A stretch of DNA of 6,921 nt from Lysobacteraceae bacterium (GTDB taxonomy: Bacteria; Pseudomonadota; Gammaproteobacteria; Xanthomonadales; Xanthomonadaceae). The stretch is from positions 1 through 6,921 of the forward strand of contig JAQGOI010000179.1 in the NCBI GenBank assembly GCA_028293685.1, written 5' to 3'. The notes under the pieces were generated by a model that worked only from the letters and a program-made list of their open reading frames with translations, made no database searches and was not told where the DNA came from. Shown piece after piece: positions 1 to 6,789 of the stretch (positions are counted from its first letter, which is position 1; every line of letters starts with the position of its first letter). Position numbers and translations under genes: made by a program.

Positions 1-49
1 CGTTCTAGTCGGTCGACTGACCCGAGACTGCGGGTGCCAACTGGATGCG

Positions 50-391
50 TCAGTCAAGAAAGATCAACCACGCGGCGACCACGATCAGTGCAAAACCGGC
101 CCAGTGGTTCCACCGCAGTGGTTGCCCCAGGTACCAGACCGAAAACGCCGCGAACACGAGCAGCGTGATCACCTCCTGCATGCCCTTGAGCTGGGGTGCG
201 CTGTAAACGCTGCTGCCCAGGCGATTGGCCGGCACCTGCAGGATGTATTCGAACAGGGCGATCCCCCAGCTGGCTAGGATCACCAGGGCCAACGGCGAGG
301 ATTTGTATTTCAGGTGCCCATACCAGGCGAACGTCATGAACACGTTGGAGCCCAGCAGCAAGACGACCGGAAGGATGCGGTTCGGGGACAT
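50..391 (-). CDS. DUF486 / DMT-family small membrane protein
   Basis: This is a 113-residue hydrophobic protein with about four predicted membrane helices (roughly residues 5-24, 33-53, 70-88 and 96-112), so it should sit in the inner membrane. The segments NVFMTFAWYGHL (residues 16-27) and QVPANRLGS (52-60) are hallmarks I associate with DUF486 proteins, small relatives of the drug/metabolite transporter superfamily. Length matches the family norm of about 110-120 residues, so the gene looks complete. The substrate is unknown for the family. It starts at ATG (complement of 389-391) without a clear Shine-Dalgarno sequence and is divergent from the response regulator gene, sharing a 94-bp intergenic region. 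A functional link with the pump cluster is not shown. Family assignment is fairly sure; function is not. Confidence 0.88.
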   Translation of the reverse strand: MSPNRILPVVLLLGSNVFMTFAWYGHLKYKSSPLALVILASWGIALFEYILQVPANRLGSSVYSAPQLKGMQEVITLLVFAAFSVWYLGQPLRWNHWAGFALIVVAAWLIFLD

Positions 392-485
392 GGATGGGCT
401 CGAATCAAGGGGAAATCTGCGTCTTCACACGATATGCACCTTGTGAAGGGCAGCCTTTCACAAAGCTGAAGCCACGGGAACTGTC
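392..485. promoter_or_regulatory. Divergent intergenic region, promoters for both flanking genes
   Basis: This 94-bp gap separates two divergently transcribed genes, so it must hold the promoter of the small membrane protein and, most simply, that of the two-component/pump cluster. I could not pick out a convincing -35/-10 pair for either direction. The visible elements are the imperfect palindrome at 441-463, a further TTCACA at 424-429, and a GGGA (476-479) placed 6 nt before the regulator ATG as its ribosome binding site. Confidence 0.5.
441..463. promoter_or_regulatory. Imperfect palindrome, candidate operator upstream of the response regulator
   Basis: The left arm TTGTGAAGGG (441-450) and right arm CCTTTCACAA (454-463) are inverted copies with 9 of 10 positions matching around a 3-nt centre. 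A third half-site, TTCACA, lies at 424-429, exactly 33 bp (about three helical turns) upstream of the TTCACA at 457-462. The site lies 22 bp before the regulator start codon, so it could be an autoregulatory target of the response regulator, a site for another repressor, or a hairpin in the mRNA leader. The repeat is seen directly; its role is inferred. Confidence 0.45.
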
Positions 486-1199
486 ATGCGCGCATCACAA
501 GAGCCGGCTGGACTGGTCCTCATTGTCGAGGACAACCGCAATATCTCCGAAATGGTGGGGGAGTATCTCGAGGGTCGCGGCTTCGAAGTCGACTACGCCT
601 CCGATGGGCTGGATGGGTATCGTCTGGCCGCCGAGAACAGTTATGACGTCGTGGTGCTAGACCTCATGTTGCCGCGGCTGGACGGGGTGGAAGTCTGCAA
701 GCGCCTGCGTGAAGAAGCGCGCAAATCGACGCCGGTCCTGATGCTGACGGCGCGCGACACGCTGGACGAAAAACTGACTGGCCTGTCGGCAGGGGCGGAC
801 GATTACCTGACCAAGCCGTTCGCGATCCAGGAACTCGAAGCGCGACTGCGTGCGCTCATCCGCCGCGAACGCCGGCAGGTCGGCTCGGAAGTGCTGAAGG
901 TCGCCGACCTGGTGCTCGATCCGGCAAGCCTGCGCGCCACGCGCGGTGGCGTCGAGCTGCAACTGTCGCCGATCGGCCTGAAGCTGTTGACGATCCTGAT
1001 GCGCGAGTCGCCGCGTGTCGTCAGCCGCCAGGAGATCGAGCGCGAGATCTGGGGCAACGGCCTGCCCGATTCGGACACGTTGCGCAGCCATCTGTACAAC
1101 CTGCGCAAGACCATCGACAAGCCGTACGAGAAGCCCCTGCTGCACACCGTGCAAAGCGCCGGCTACAGGATCGCGGACATCGAACAGCCGCCGGTCTGA
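486..1199 (+). CDS. OmpR/PhoB-family two-component response regulator
   Basis: This 237-residue protein has the standard length and layout of an OmpR-type regulator. The receiver domain (about 11-125) carries the acidic pair E15-D16, the phosphoacceptor D59 in VVVLDLMLP, T88 and K110 followed by P111. The C-terminal winged helix (about 136-232) contains the recognition-helix region DTLRSHLYNLRKTID and the closing wing strand ending in AGYRI. It should be a cytoplasmic DNA-binding regulator phosphorylated by the kinase encoded 5 nt downstream. The ATG at 486 has GGGA 6 nt upstream, and the protein reaches the first receiver strand after a short leader, so the start is secure. The likely targets are its own promoter and the efflux genes behind it, judged from gene order. 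It resembles many paralogues in Xanthomonadales, so I give no gene symbol. Confidence 0.96.
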   Translation: MRASQEPAGLVLIVEDNRNISEMVGEYLEGRGFEVDYASDGLDGYRLAAENSYDVVVLDLMLPRLDGVEVCKRLREEARKSTPVLMLTARDTLDEKLTGLSAGADDYLTKPFAIQELEARLRALIRRERRQVGSEVLKVADLVLDPASLRATRGGVELQLSPIGLKLLTILMRESPRVVSRQEIEREIWGNGLPDSDTLRSHLYNLRKTIDKPYEKPLLHTVQSAGYRIADIEQPPV

Positions 1200-1204
1200 G
1201 GTCG

Positions 1205-2488
1205 TTGCCCAACAGCAAGATGCAGCACGGTCTGCCTGAGAAACTCCGCGTCGCCTTCCTGCTGCAGGTGGTGGCGGCGGTGCTTGTCATTGTCGCCGGT
1301 GGCTACTTCGCACTCGAGACAGCCAGGCAGGACGTTGCCGCGCGCGCGCTGCACGACGAGGCGTCGTACTTCTGGCAGCAGCGGGCGATGGATCCCACCC
1401 GCGACGCACCTGACGGTGCCATCCTGCACGGCTATGCCGTGCCGATCGGCGCATCGGCGGCGGCGTTGCCCGCATCGCTGCGCGCGCTGCAGCCTGGGCT
1501 GCACGATCTTCCGGACCTGATGGTCCTGGTCGAGCGCCAGGACGATGTCCAGCTGTATCTCACGTACCCCAGGTCGAAAATCGACCGCATCGCCGTGCGG
1601 CTTGTGCTCGCCCCCATCCTGCTGGCGTTGATGGCGGTATTGCTCAGTTCGTGGCTGACGTACCGCCTGGCCCGACGGCTGACGTCGCCCCTGCTGTGGT
1701 TGGCGAACGAAGTGCGCCGGTGGGATCCGCGCGATCCGGATACCAGCGTGCTCGCGCCCGACAAGTTGCCCGCCGAGGCTGGGCTCGAGACGCGCCAGCT
1801 GGCCGGCGCATTGCAACGCATGGGTGATCGCACGCGCTCGTTCATGCATCGCGAACGCGACTTCACGCGCGACGCCAGCCACGAACTGCGCACACCGCTC
1901 ACCGTCATCCGGGTGGCGAGCGACCTGATGCAGAGCGATCCGGACCTGCCCGAGCGCGCGCACCGTTCGCTGGCCAGGATCCAGCGTGCCGGGCGCGACA
2001 TGGAAGCCGTCATCGACGCCTTCCTGCTGCTGGCGCGCGAAAGCGAGGTCGAACCGCAACGCGAGGACTTCCAGGTGCGCGACGTCGTCGACGAGGAAGT
2101 GGAAAAGGTTCGCCCGCTGCTGGCCGGCAAGCCTATCGAACTCTCGATCACGCAACGCGCGTCGCCGTACCTGCACGCGTCACCGCGGGTGCTGGGAGTG
2201 ATGCTGGGGAACCTGCTGGCCAATGCCTGCAGCTTCACCGCGCGCGGCCGCATCGAGATCACCATCCTTGCCGATCGGGTGGTGGTTCGCGACACGGGTA
2301 TCGGCATGGGCGGCGAAACGTTGCGGCGCGCATTCGAGCCTTTCTTCCGGGGAGACCCGGCCAACCCCGCCGGTCGCGGCATGGGCCTGTCGATCGTGCG
2401 CCAGCTCGGCGAGCGCTTCGGCTGGCCGGTGAATCTGGAAAGCGCGCCAGGGCAGGGCACGACCGCAACGATCCGGTTTTCTGGCTGA
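1205..2488 (+). CDS. Membrane-bound sensor histidine kinase
   Basis: This 427-residue kinase is the expected partner of the preceding regulator. Transmembrane helix 1 (about 15-37) and helix 2 (about 129-151) enclose a small periplasmic region of roughly 90 residues with no sensor fold I recognise. A HAMP-like linker (about 152-210) leads to the dimerisation helix with the phosphoacceptor H226 in DASHELRTPL. The ATPase domain shows the N-box NLLANACSFT (N340), the G1 box DTGIGM (363-368), EPFFRG, and the G2 box GRGMGLSIV (390-398), so all catalytic boxes are intact. The first possible start is TTG at 1205, with GAGG overlapping the regulator stop codon but only 3 nt away. ATG at 1220 (protein shorter by five residues) is an alternative. 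The signal sensed is unknown; an envelope stress or pump substrate is a guess from context. Confidence 0.94.
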   Translation: MPNSKMQHGLPEKLRVAFLLQVVAAVLVIVAGGYFALETARQDVAARALHDEASYFWQQRAMDPTRDAPDGAILHGYAVPIGASAAALPASLRALQPGLHDLPDLMVLVERQDDVQLYLTYPRSKIDRIAVRLVLAPILLALMAVLLSSWLTYRLARRLTSPLLWLANEVRRWDPRDPDTSVLAPDKLPAEAGLETRQLAGALQRMGDRTRSFMHRERDFTRDASHELRTPLTVIRVASDLMQSDPDLPERAHRSLARIQRAGRDMEAVIDAFLLLARESEVEPQREDFQVRDVVDEEVEKVRPLLAGKPIELSITQRASPYLHASPRVLGVMLGNLLANACSFTARGRIEITILADRVVVRDTGIGMGGETLRRAFEPFFRGDPANPAGRGMGLSIVRQLGERFGWPVNLESAPGQGTTATIRFSG

Positions 2489-2492
2489 ACCG

Positions 2493-2517
2493 CCGGCAAG
2501 TCGTCGGCTCTTGCCGG
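2493..2517 (+). repeat. Perfect 8-bp hairpin after the kinase gene
   Basis: CCGGCAAG (2493-2500) and CTTGCCGG (2510-2517) are perfect inverted repeats with a 9-nt loop, beginning 4 nt after the kinase stop codon; a G-T pair extends the stem by one. No T-run follows, so it is not a typical intrinsic terminator. It may attenuate or stabilise the transcript between the two-component genes and the pump genes. Confidence 0.5.
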
Positions 2518-2572
2518 TCAACGGGCGTGGCCTGGCGGCCGTTAGCAGCCAGATGGTCCATATCGGAATCCC

Positions 2573-4099
2573 ATGAGCAAGACGATCCAGCCCGGCCACC
2601 GCCACTCCACGCGCATCGCGATCATCCTGACAGCCGTCGCCGTACTGGCGATGGCTGGGTGGTGGTGGCAACACCACAACGCAGCGGCAAGCGCCGGCGC
2701 GTATCGCACCGCCGTGGTCGATCGCGGCGAGATCCGCGTTGCCATTTCGGCGACGGGCACGCTGGCGGCCATTTCCACCGTGGATGTCGGCAGCCAGATT
2801 TCCGGACAGGTGACCGCGGTGCTGGCGGACTTCAATGACCACGTCACAAAGGGACAGGTGCTGGCGCGCATCGATCCCAGCACCTATCAGGCGCAGATCG
2901 CGCAGGGCGCCGCCGCGGTGGCCAGCGCGCGCGCAGCGTTGGCCGGCGCGCAGGCGACCGCGCGCAACGCCGACGTCGACTACACCCGCAAGGCGCAGCT
3001 GGCGCAGCAGCAACTGGTGGCGCGCAGCGATGCCGACCTGGCCCGCGCCGCACGCGACCAGGCGCATGCGCAGATCAATTCGGCGCAGGCGCAGATCACC
3101 CAGCAACAGGCGTCGACACAGACCGCGCAGCTCAACCTGCAACGCGCGGTGATCCGCGCGCCCGTCGACGGCGTGGTGCTCACGCGCACTGTCGAGCCCG
3201 GCCAGACGGTGGCGGCCAGCCTGCAGGCGCCGGTGCTGTTCCAGATCGCCGAAGACCTCTCGAAGATGCAGATCGTCCTTGCGCTCGATGAATCCGATAT
3301 CGGCCAGGTCAAGCCGGGCCAGACCGTGACGTTCAGCGTCGATGCCTTTCCCGATAAGCAGTACCGCGGCAACGTCAAGCAGGTACGGCTGTCGGCGACG
3401 AACACCAACAACGTGATCACGTATCCGGTCGTGGTCGCGGTGGACAACAGCGACCAAACGCTGCTTCCCGGCATGACGGCCAACGCCGAGATCGAAGTGA
3501 GCCGTCAATCGAATGTGCTGCGGGTGCCCAACAGCGCACTGCGTTTCAAACCGGCGGACGATGCCAGCACTGCCGCGCAGCCAGCCGCGCCAGCAGCGCG
3601 CGGTACGTCAGGGGTCGTCGACGAGCTGCCAGCGGTCGCGAAAGGCCTCAACCTGGGCCCCGCGCAACAAGCCGCGTTCGACGCCGCGCTCACGGCGGTC
3701 CGTGCGCAGGCGGCCGCCCGTCGCACGCCGTCTGCCAGTGGTCCCCGCAACACCGGAGCGACGCTCTTCGGTGGTGCAGGCAGCGCCCCGCGTAACAGGG
3801 GAGGTGGCGCGGCGGGCGACCAGGGAGCCATGCGGCAGCGCATGCTCGAGCGGCTCAGCCAGCAGTTCGCCGCATTCCGGGCCACGCTCGATGCGGCCCG
3901 GCAACAGCAGTGGGACAGCGCGATCGCCACGCTCGCCAGCGCGCGCCGTGCACCCATCTACCTGCTGGTCGACGGCAACCCCAAGCAGACGATGGTGCGC
4001 GTCGGCGCATCGGATGGCAGCAACACGCAGGTGTCCGGCGATATCCATGAGGGCGACAAGGTAATTGTCGGCGCCGAGCATGCGGCGCCTGCGCCGTGA
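2573..4099 (+). CDS. MacA-like periplasmic adaptor of an ABC efflux pump, with a C-terminal insert
   Basis: This 508-residue membrane-fusion protein would bridge the inner-membrane ABC transporter to an outer-membrane channel. An N-terminal membrane anchor spans about residues 14-32. Next come a split lipoyl/barrel-sandwich region (about 55-103, with VGSQISGQV and KGQVLARIDP; second half RAPVDGVVL at 195-203), an Ala/Gln-rich coiled hairpin (about 104-190), a beta-barrel (about 230-310, with LPGMTANAEIEV) and a membrane-proximal domain beginning RVPNSALRFKP. After P327 that domain is interrupted by about 130 extra residues and resumes at IYLLVDGNPKQ (462 on) to end SGDIHEGDKVIVG. E. coli MacA has about 370 residues, so the insert explains most of the excess. 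ATG 2573 has only a weak CGGAA 4 nt upstream. The stop overlaps the ATPase start. Class is certain; substrate unknown. Confidence 0.93.
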   Translation: MSKTIQPGHRHSTRIAIILTAVAVLAMAGWWWQHHNAAASAGAYRTAVVDRGEIRVAISATGTLAAISTVDVGSQISGQVTAVLADFNDHVTKGQVLARIDPSTYQAQIAQGAAAVASARAALAGAQATARNADVDYTRKAQLAQQQLVARSDADLARAARDQAHAQINSAQAQITQQQASTQTAQLNLQRAVIRAPVDGVVLTRTVEPGQTVAASLQAPVLFQIAEDLSKMQIVLALDESDIGQVKPGQTVTFSVDAFPDKQYRGNVKQVRLSATNTNNVITYPVVVAVDNSDQTLLPGMTANAEIEVSRQSNVLRVPNSALRFKPADDASTAAQPAAPAARGTSGVVDELPAVAKGLNLGPAQQAAFDAALTAVRAQAAARRTPSASGPRNTGATLFGGAGSAPRNRGGGAAGDQGAMRQRMLERLSQQFAAFRATLDAARQQQWDSAIATLASARRAPIYLLVDGNPKQTMVRVGASDGSNTQVSGDIHEGDKVIVGAEHAAPAP

Positions 4100-4827
4100 G
4101 CCCACCTGGCGCGACTGGATCCGATCAGGCGGATGATCGCGTTGCGGTCATCGACACCCGTGACCTGGGCAAGGTCTATGCCGCCGGCAGCGAGGCCGAA
4201 GTCGTTGCGCTGCGCGGCGTGAACCTGCGGATCGGGCGCGGCGAGTTCGTCGCGATCATGGGTCCGTCAGGCTCGGGTAAATCGACGCTGATGAACCTCA
4301 TCGGCTGCTTGGACAAGCCGTCGTCGGGCAGCTACCACTGCGACGGCGTCGATGTTGCAACCCTCGATGCGGAAGCGCGTGCGCAGATTCGACTGGGCAA
4401 AATCGGATTCGTGTTCCAGGGTTTTAACCTGCTGTCACGCATGGACGCGCTGGAAAACGTCGCCATGCCGATGGGCTACGCCAATGTGCCGCGACCCGAA
4501 CGCCTGCTGCGCGCACGCGCGGCCCTGGACGCGGTCGGTCTTGCCGAGCGGGCGCAACATCGGCCCAGCGAGTTGTCCGGCGGCCAGCAGCAGCGTGTCG
4601 CCATCGCGCGTGCGCTCATCAATCGCCCGCCGATCCTGCTTGCCGACGAACCCACGGGTGCGCTTGACAGCAAGACTGGCGAAGAGATCCTGACGCTGTT
4701 CAAGCAGCTGCGTGATGACGACCACACCGTCATCCTGATCACGCATGATCCGCAGGTCGCCGAACACGCCGACCGCATCTACGAAATGCGCGACGGCGAA
4801 CTGCATCCCCGGCAGGCGTCCGCATGA
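4096..4827 (+). CDS. ABC transporter ATP-binding protein, MacB/LolD type
   Basis: This 243-residue ATPase powers the export complex from the cytoplasmic face. All nucleotide-binding elements are present: Walker [10 protein letters not shown] (56-64), Q-loop FQGFNLL (107-113), signature LSGGQQQR (160-167), Walker B ILLADEP with the catalytic E185, D-loop ALD (189-191), and the switch histidine H217 in ITHD. The sequence is typical of the MacB/LolD group that works with FtsX-fold permeases rather than with importers. The start is GTG at 4096, inside the adaptor's stop region (GTGA); I see no other plausible start before the conserved first strand, so translation is probably coupled. It carries a leader of about 15 residues that looks non-conserved. 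The downstream ATGA overlap with the permease confirms that the two form a split MacB unit. Confidence 0.96.
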   Translation: MSPPGATGSDQADDRVAVIDTRDLGKVYAAGSEAEVVALRGVNLRIGRGEFVAIMGPSGSGKSTLMNLIGCLDKPSSGSYHCDGVDVATLDAEARAQIRLGKIGFVFQGFNLLSRMDALENVAMPMGYANVPRPERLLRARAALDAVGLAERAQHRPSELSGGQQQRVAIARALINRPPILLADEPTGALDSKTGEEILTLFKQLRDDDHTVILITHDPQVAEHADRIYEMRDGELHPRQASA

Positions 4828-6059
4828 ACCTGGTCGAAGTGCTGCGGACGGCGATCTTCGCGTTGCGCGGCAACTGGATGCGCAGTGCCCTGACGTCGCT
4901 CGGCGTGATCATCGGGATTGCAGCCGTAATCGTCATGGTGTCCGTCGGGCAGGGCACGCAGGCGGAAATCGACAAGCTGGTTTCGGGGCTCGGCTCCAAC
5001 CGCCTTGACATCAGCGGCGGCGGCGGCGTTGGCGGCGGTGGCGCGCGGGTTGCGGCGGGTAGCCGCTATACGTTGTCGGTGGATGATGCCGACGCCATCC
5101 GCAAGGAAATCCCCGAAGCCCAGTACGTCGCGGCCTCGCTGCGCGGCGGCACGCAGATCGTGTTTGCCGAAGGCAACTGGTCCACGCAATGGCAGGGCGT
5201 GCAGCCCGACTGGTTCGACATCAACGAATGGAGCATCGCCAGCGGCCGGGCGTTCGAATCGCGCGATTACACGGGCGCTGCGAAGTCGGTCATTCTCGGC
5301 GACACCGTCACCCGGCAACTATTCGGCGATCAGGATCCGGTCGGACAGACCGTGCGCCTTGGGCGGGTTCCCTTCACCGTCCTGGCGACCTTGAAACCCA
5401 AGGGGCAGGGCGGTTTCGGCCAGGACCAGGACGACATCGTGGTGGTGCCGCTGGAGACGGCGCGACGGCGGCTGTCGGGTTCGACGGCATTGCCGCCAGG
5501 CGCCGTGCAGCAGATTTCACTGGGCGTGGATCGCCCGGAAAACCTTTCCTATGCGCAAAGCGAAGTGGAGGACCTTCTGCGCCAGCGCCACAAAATCCAG
5601 CCTGGCGATGACGACGACTTCACCGTACGCAACATCGCCGAGGTCGTCGCCACCCGCACGCAGACGACGCGGTTGATGTCGCTGCTGCTCGGCGCGGTCG
5701 CGGGCATCTCGCTGATCGTGGGCGGGATCGGCATCATGAACATCATGCTGGTGTCGGTCACCGAACGCATCCGCGAAATCGGCCTGCGCATGGCGGTCGG
5801 CGCCGGCCCCGGGGACATCCGCAAACAGTTTCTCGCCGAGGCCATGCTGATCTCGTTGATCGGCGGTGTGATCGGAATATTGCTGGGGATCGTAGGCGCG
5901 CTGCTGGTCGGAAAATTCGGGTCGCTGCCGGTTGCGCTCAACGGAAGGGTCGTGGCCTTGGCTGCAGGATTTTCGATCGCCACGGGCCTGTTCTTCGGCT
6001 ACTACCCTGCGCGCAAGGCTTCGTTGCTGGATCCGATCGAGGCCTTGCGCCAGCAGTAA
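4824..6059 (+). CDS. ABC transporter permease, MacB/FtsX type
   Basis: This 411-residue inner-membrane permease completes the pump. Helix 1 lies at about residues 21-41, followed by a large periplasmic MacB-type core domain (about 42-280) and the FtsX domain with helices at about 284-312, 339-363 and 374-394. Family marks include the amphipathic start LRTAIFALRGNWMRSALTSL, GGIGIMNIMLVSVTERIREI and the C-terminal YYPARKASLLDPIEALR. Length suits a MacB permease lacking its fused ATPase, which is encoded separately just upstream. ATG 4824 overlaps the ATPase stop (ATGA) and has GGCAGG 7 nt upstream. A glycine-rich run (65-73) lies early in the periplasmic domain. MacB-type permeases move substrates from the periplasm outward by mechanotransmission. 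The cargo here (peptide, antibiotic, lipid or siderophore) cannot be read from the sequence. Confidence 0.95.
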   Translation: MNLVEVLRTAIFALRGNWMRSALTSLGVIIGIAAVIVMVSVGQGTQAEIDKLVSGLGSNRLDISGGGGVGGGGARVAAGSRYTLSVDDADAIRKEIPEAQYVAASLRGGTQIVFAEGNWSTQWQGVQPDWFDINEWSIASGRAFESRDYTGAAKSVILGDTVTRQLFGDQDPVGQTVRLGRVPFTVLATLKPKGQGGFGQDQDDIVVVPLETARRRLSGSTALPPGAVQQISLGVDRPENLSYAQSEVEDLLRQRHKIQPGDDDDFTVRNIAEVVATRTQTTRLMSLLLGAVAGISLIVGGIGIMNIMLVSVTERIREIGLRMAVGAGPGDIRKQFLAEAMLISLIGGVIGILLGIVGALLVGKFGSLPVALNGRVVALAAGFSIATGLFFGYYPARKASLLDPIEALRQQ

Positions 6060-6107
6060 GCGGAGTGCCATTACGCGCGTGACGCGCCCGCCGTCGTTTC
6101 ACCGAGT
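6060..6107. other. Short convergent intergenic spacer
   Basis: This 48-bp gap lies between the stop codons of the permease and the convergent VOC gene. It contains a small GC stem, GCGCG (6075-6079) and CGCGC (6083-6087), around a 3-nt loop. No T-run follows, so a terminator is possible in this position but not demonstrated by the sequence. Confidence 0.3.
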
Positions 6108-6593
6108 TCAGTGAGCGTCTTGCCGCTTGCTCCACTCTTCCATTCGTTTCTGCAACTGCTCCGGCGGAACATCCTCGACGTGGGTTCCCAGAGTCCATTT
6201 GTGGCCGAAAGGATCGACCACCGTTCCCGTGCGGTCGCCCCAAAACTGGTTCTCCACCGGTCGCAGGGGTTTTGCGCCAGCCTTCACGGCCTGGTCGAAT
6301 GCGCGATCGACGTCGTCTACGTAGATCATGAAGGAGGCGGGCGTGCCACCGAGCGATTTGGGGCTGCGCGCGTCCATCGACGGATATTCGTCGGACAGCA
6401 TGACTTGCGAATCACCGATCTTCATTTCGGCGTGGCCGATCTTTTTTTCGGCCCCGGGAATCGGCAAGCGCAGCAGTTCCTTGGCATTGAGCGCGTCGCG
6501 ATAGAAGTCGAGCGCCTTGGCGGCATTGTCGACGATGAGGTACGGGGTGACGCTGTGGTAGCCAGCGGGTCTGGGTTTTACGGTATTGAACAA
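6108..6593 (-). CDS. VOC-family (glyoxalase/bleomycin-resistance fold) protein
   Basis: From a TTG at 6593 this is a 161-residue cytoplasmic protein of the vicinal oxygen chelate superfamily, in the PhnB-like group. It shows the family opening GYHSVTPYLIVDNAAKALDFY (residues 11-31), IPGAEKKIGHAEMKIGDS, the second-module strand FMIYVDDVDRAF (88-99) and the signature FWGDRTGTVVDPFGHKWTL (117-135), ending EEWSKRQ. The fold fits one chain of two beta-alpha-beta-beta-beta modules. Members range from enzymes to drug-binding proteins, so the reaction is unknown. The start is uncertain: homology begins near residue 4, but no ATG lies nearby. A GAGGAG (complement of 6594-6599) directly abuts the TTG, and the only earlier in-frame option I noted is GTG at 6665, which would add 24 arginine- and proline-rich residues that look non-coding. 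It is convergent to the pump genes and probably independent of them. Confidence 0.88.
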   Translation of the reverse strand: MFNTVKPRPAGYHSVTPYLIVDNAAKALDFYRDALNAKELLRLPIPGAEKKIGHAEMKIGDSQVMLSDEYPSMDARSPKSLGGTPASFMIYVDDVDRAFDQAVKAGAKPLRPVENQFWGDRTGTVVDPFGHKWTLGTHVEDVPPEQLQKRMEEWSKRQDAH

Positions 6594-6789
6594 CTCCTCG
6601 GTTGGTGCCCTTCGAAGGCGCCGCCGCGGAGCGACAGGGGAATGGCGACGCGTCGGCGCGACCACGTATGCTGCGCGCGCGCCCGCTAAGCAGGCGCGAA
6701 AAAAAACCGGGCAGGATGTTATCGAAGCGTCCCGCCATGGCCGGTCCGGTGACGGTCGCTTCTGTGCGAGGTGCTCGCCGTCGTGGGCG
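6594..6789. other. Region between the VOC gene and the edge gene
   Basis: Apart from the terminator at 6699-6745, I see no gene here. The part nearest the VOC gene should hold its promoter and leader, but no convincing -35/-10 pair was found. It includes an alternating GC run (about 6672-6683) and a GAGGAG (complement of 6594-6599). The extension of the VOC reading frame up to 6665 is open but has atypical arginine-rich coding. Confidence 0.4.
6699..6745 (-). terminator. Intrinsic terminator of the right-edge minus-strand gene
   Basis: Read on the minus strand, GGCGGGA (complement of 6730-6736) pairs with TCCTGCC (complement of 6710-6716) with one G-T wobble and a 13-nt loop. The stem is extended beyond a 5-nt bulge by ACCG (6742-6745) with CGGT (6706-6709), and it runs straight into eight T residues (complement of 6699-6706). 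It begins 45 nt after the stop codon of the edge gene, the expected position for its terminator. It also insulates the VOC gene downstream. Confidence 0.7.

Noticed and set aside
1..49. Left edge of the window as part of a further gene
   Set aside because: The 49 nt before the small membrane protein's stop codon are too short to support a gene, and I saw no recognisable motif.
442..462. TGTGA...TCACA arms as a CRP/Clp binding site
   Set aside because: The arms match CRP half-sites, but the spacer is 11 nt instead of the required 6, so the halves would face different sides of the helix.
2527..2838. A 103-codon plus-strand frame overlapping the adaptor start
   Set aside because: It is a shifted frame of the adaptor gene rich in Arg, Gly and His, with no domain or ribosome site.
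1163..3508. Long minus-strand open frames opposite the kinase and adaptor genes (up to about 440 codons)
   Set aside because: They are antisense to genes with full catalytic motifs, have arginine/histidine-rich compositions without recognisable domains, and are expected in GC-rich DNA.
6075..6087. GCGCG/CGCGC stem between the convergent genes as a bidirectional terminator
   Set aside because: The stem is only 5 bp with a 3-nt loop and has no T-run on either strand, so it was kept only as a note on the spacer.
6412..6738. A 108-codon minus-strand frame reaching beyond the VOC start
   Set aside because: It overlaps the VOC gene in another frame, and its start lies within the terminator hairpin of the edge gene; composition is arginine-rich.
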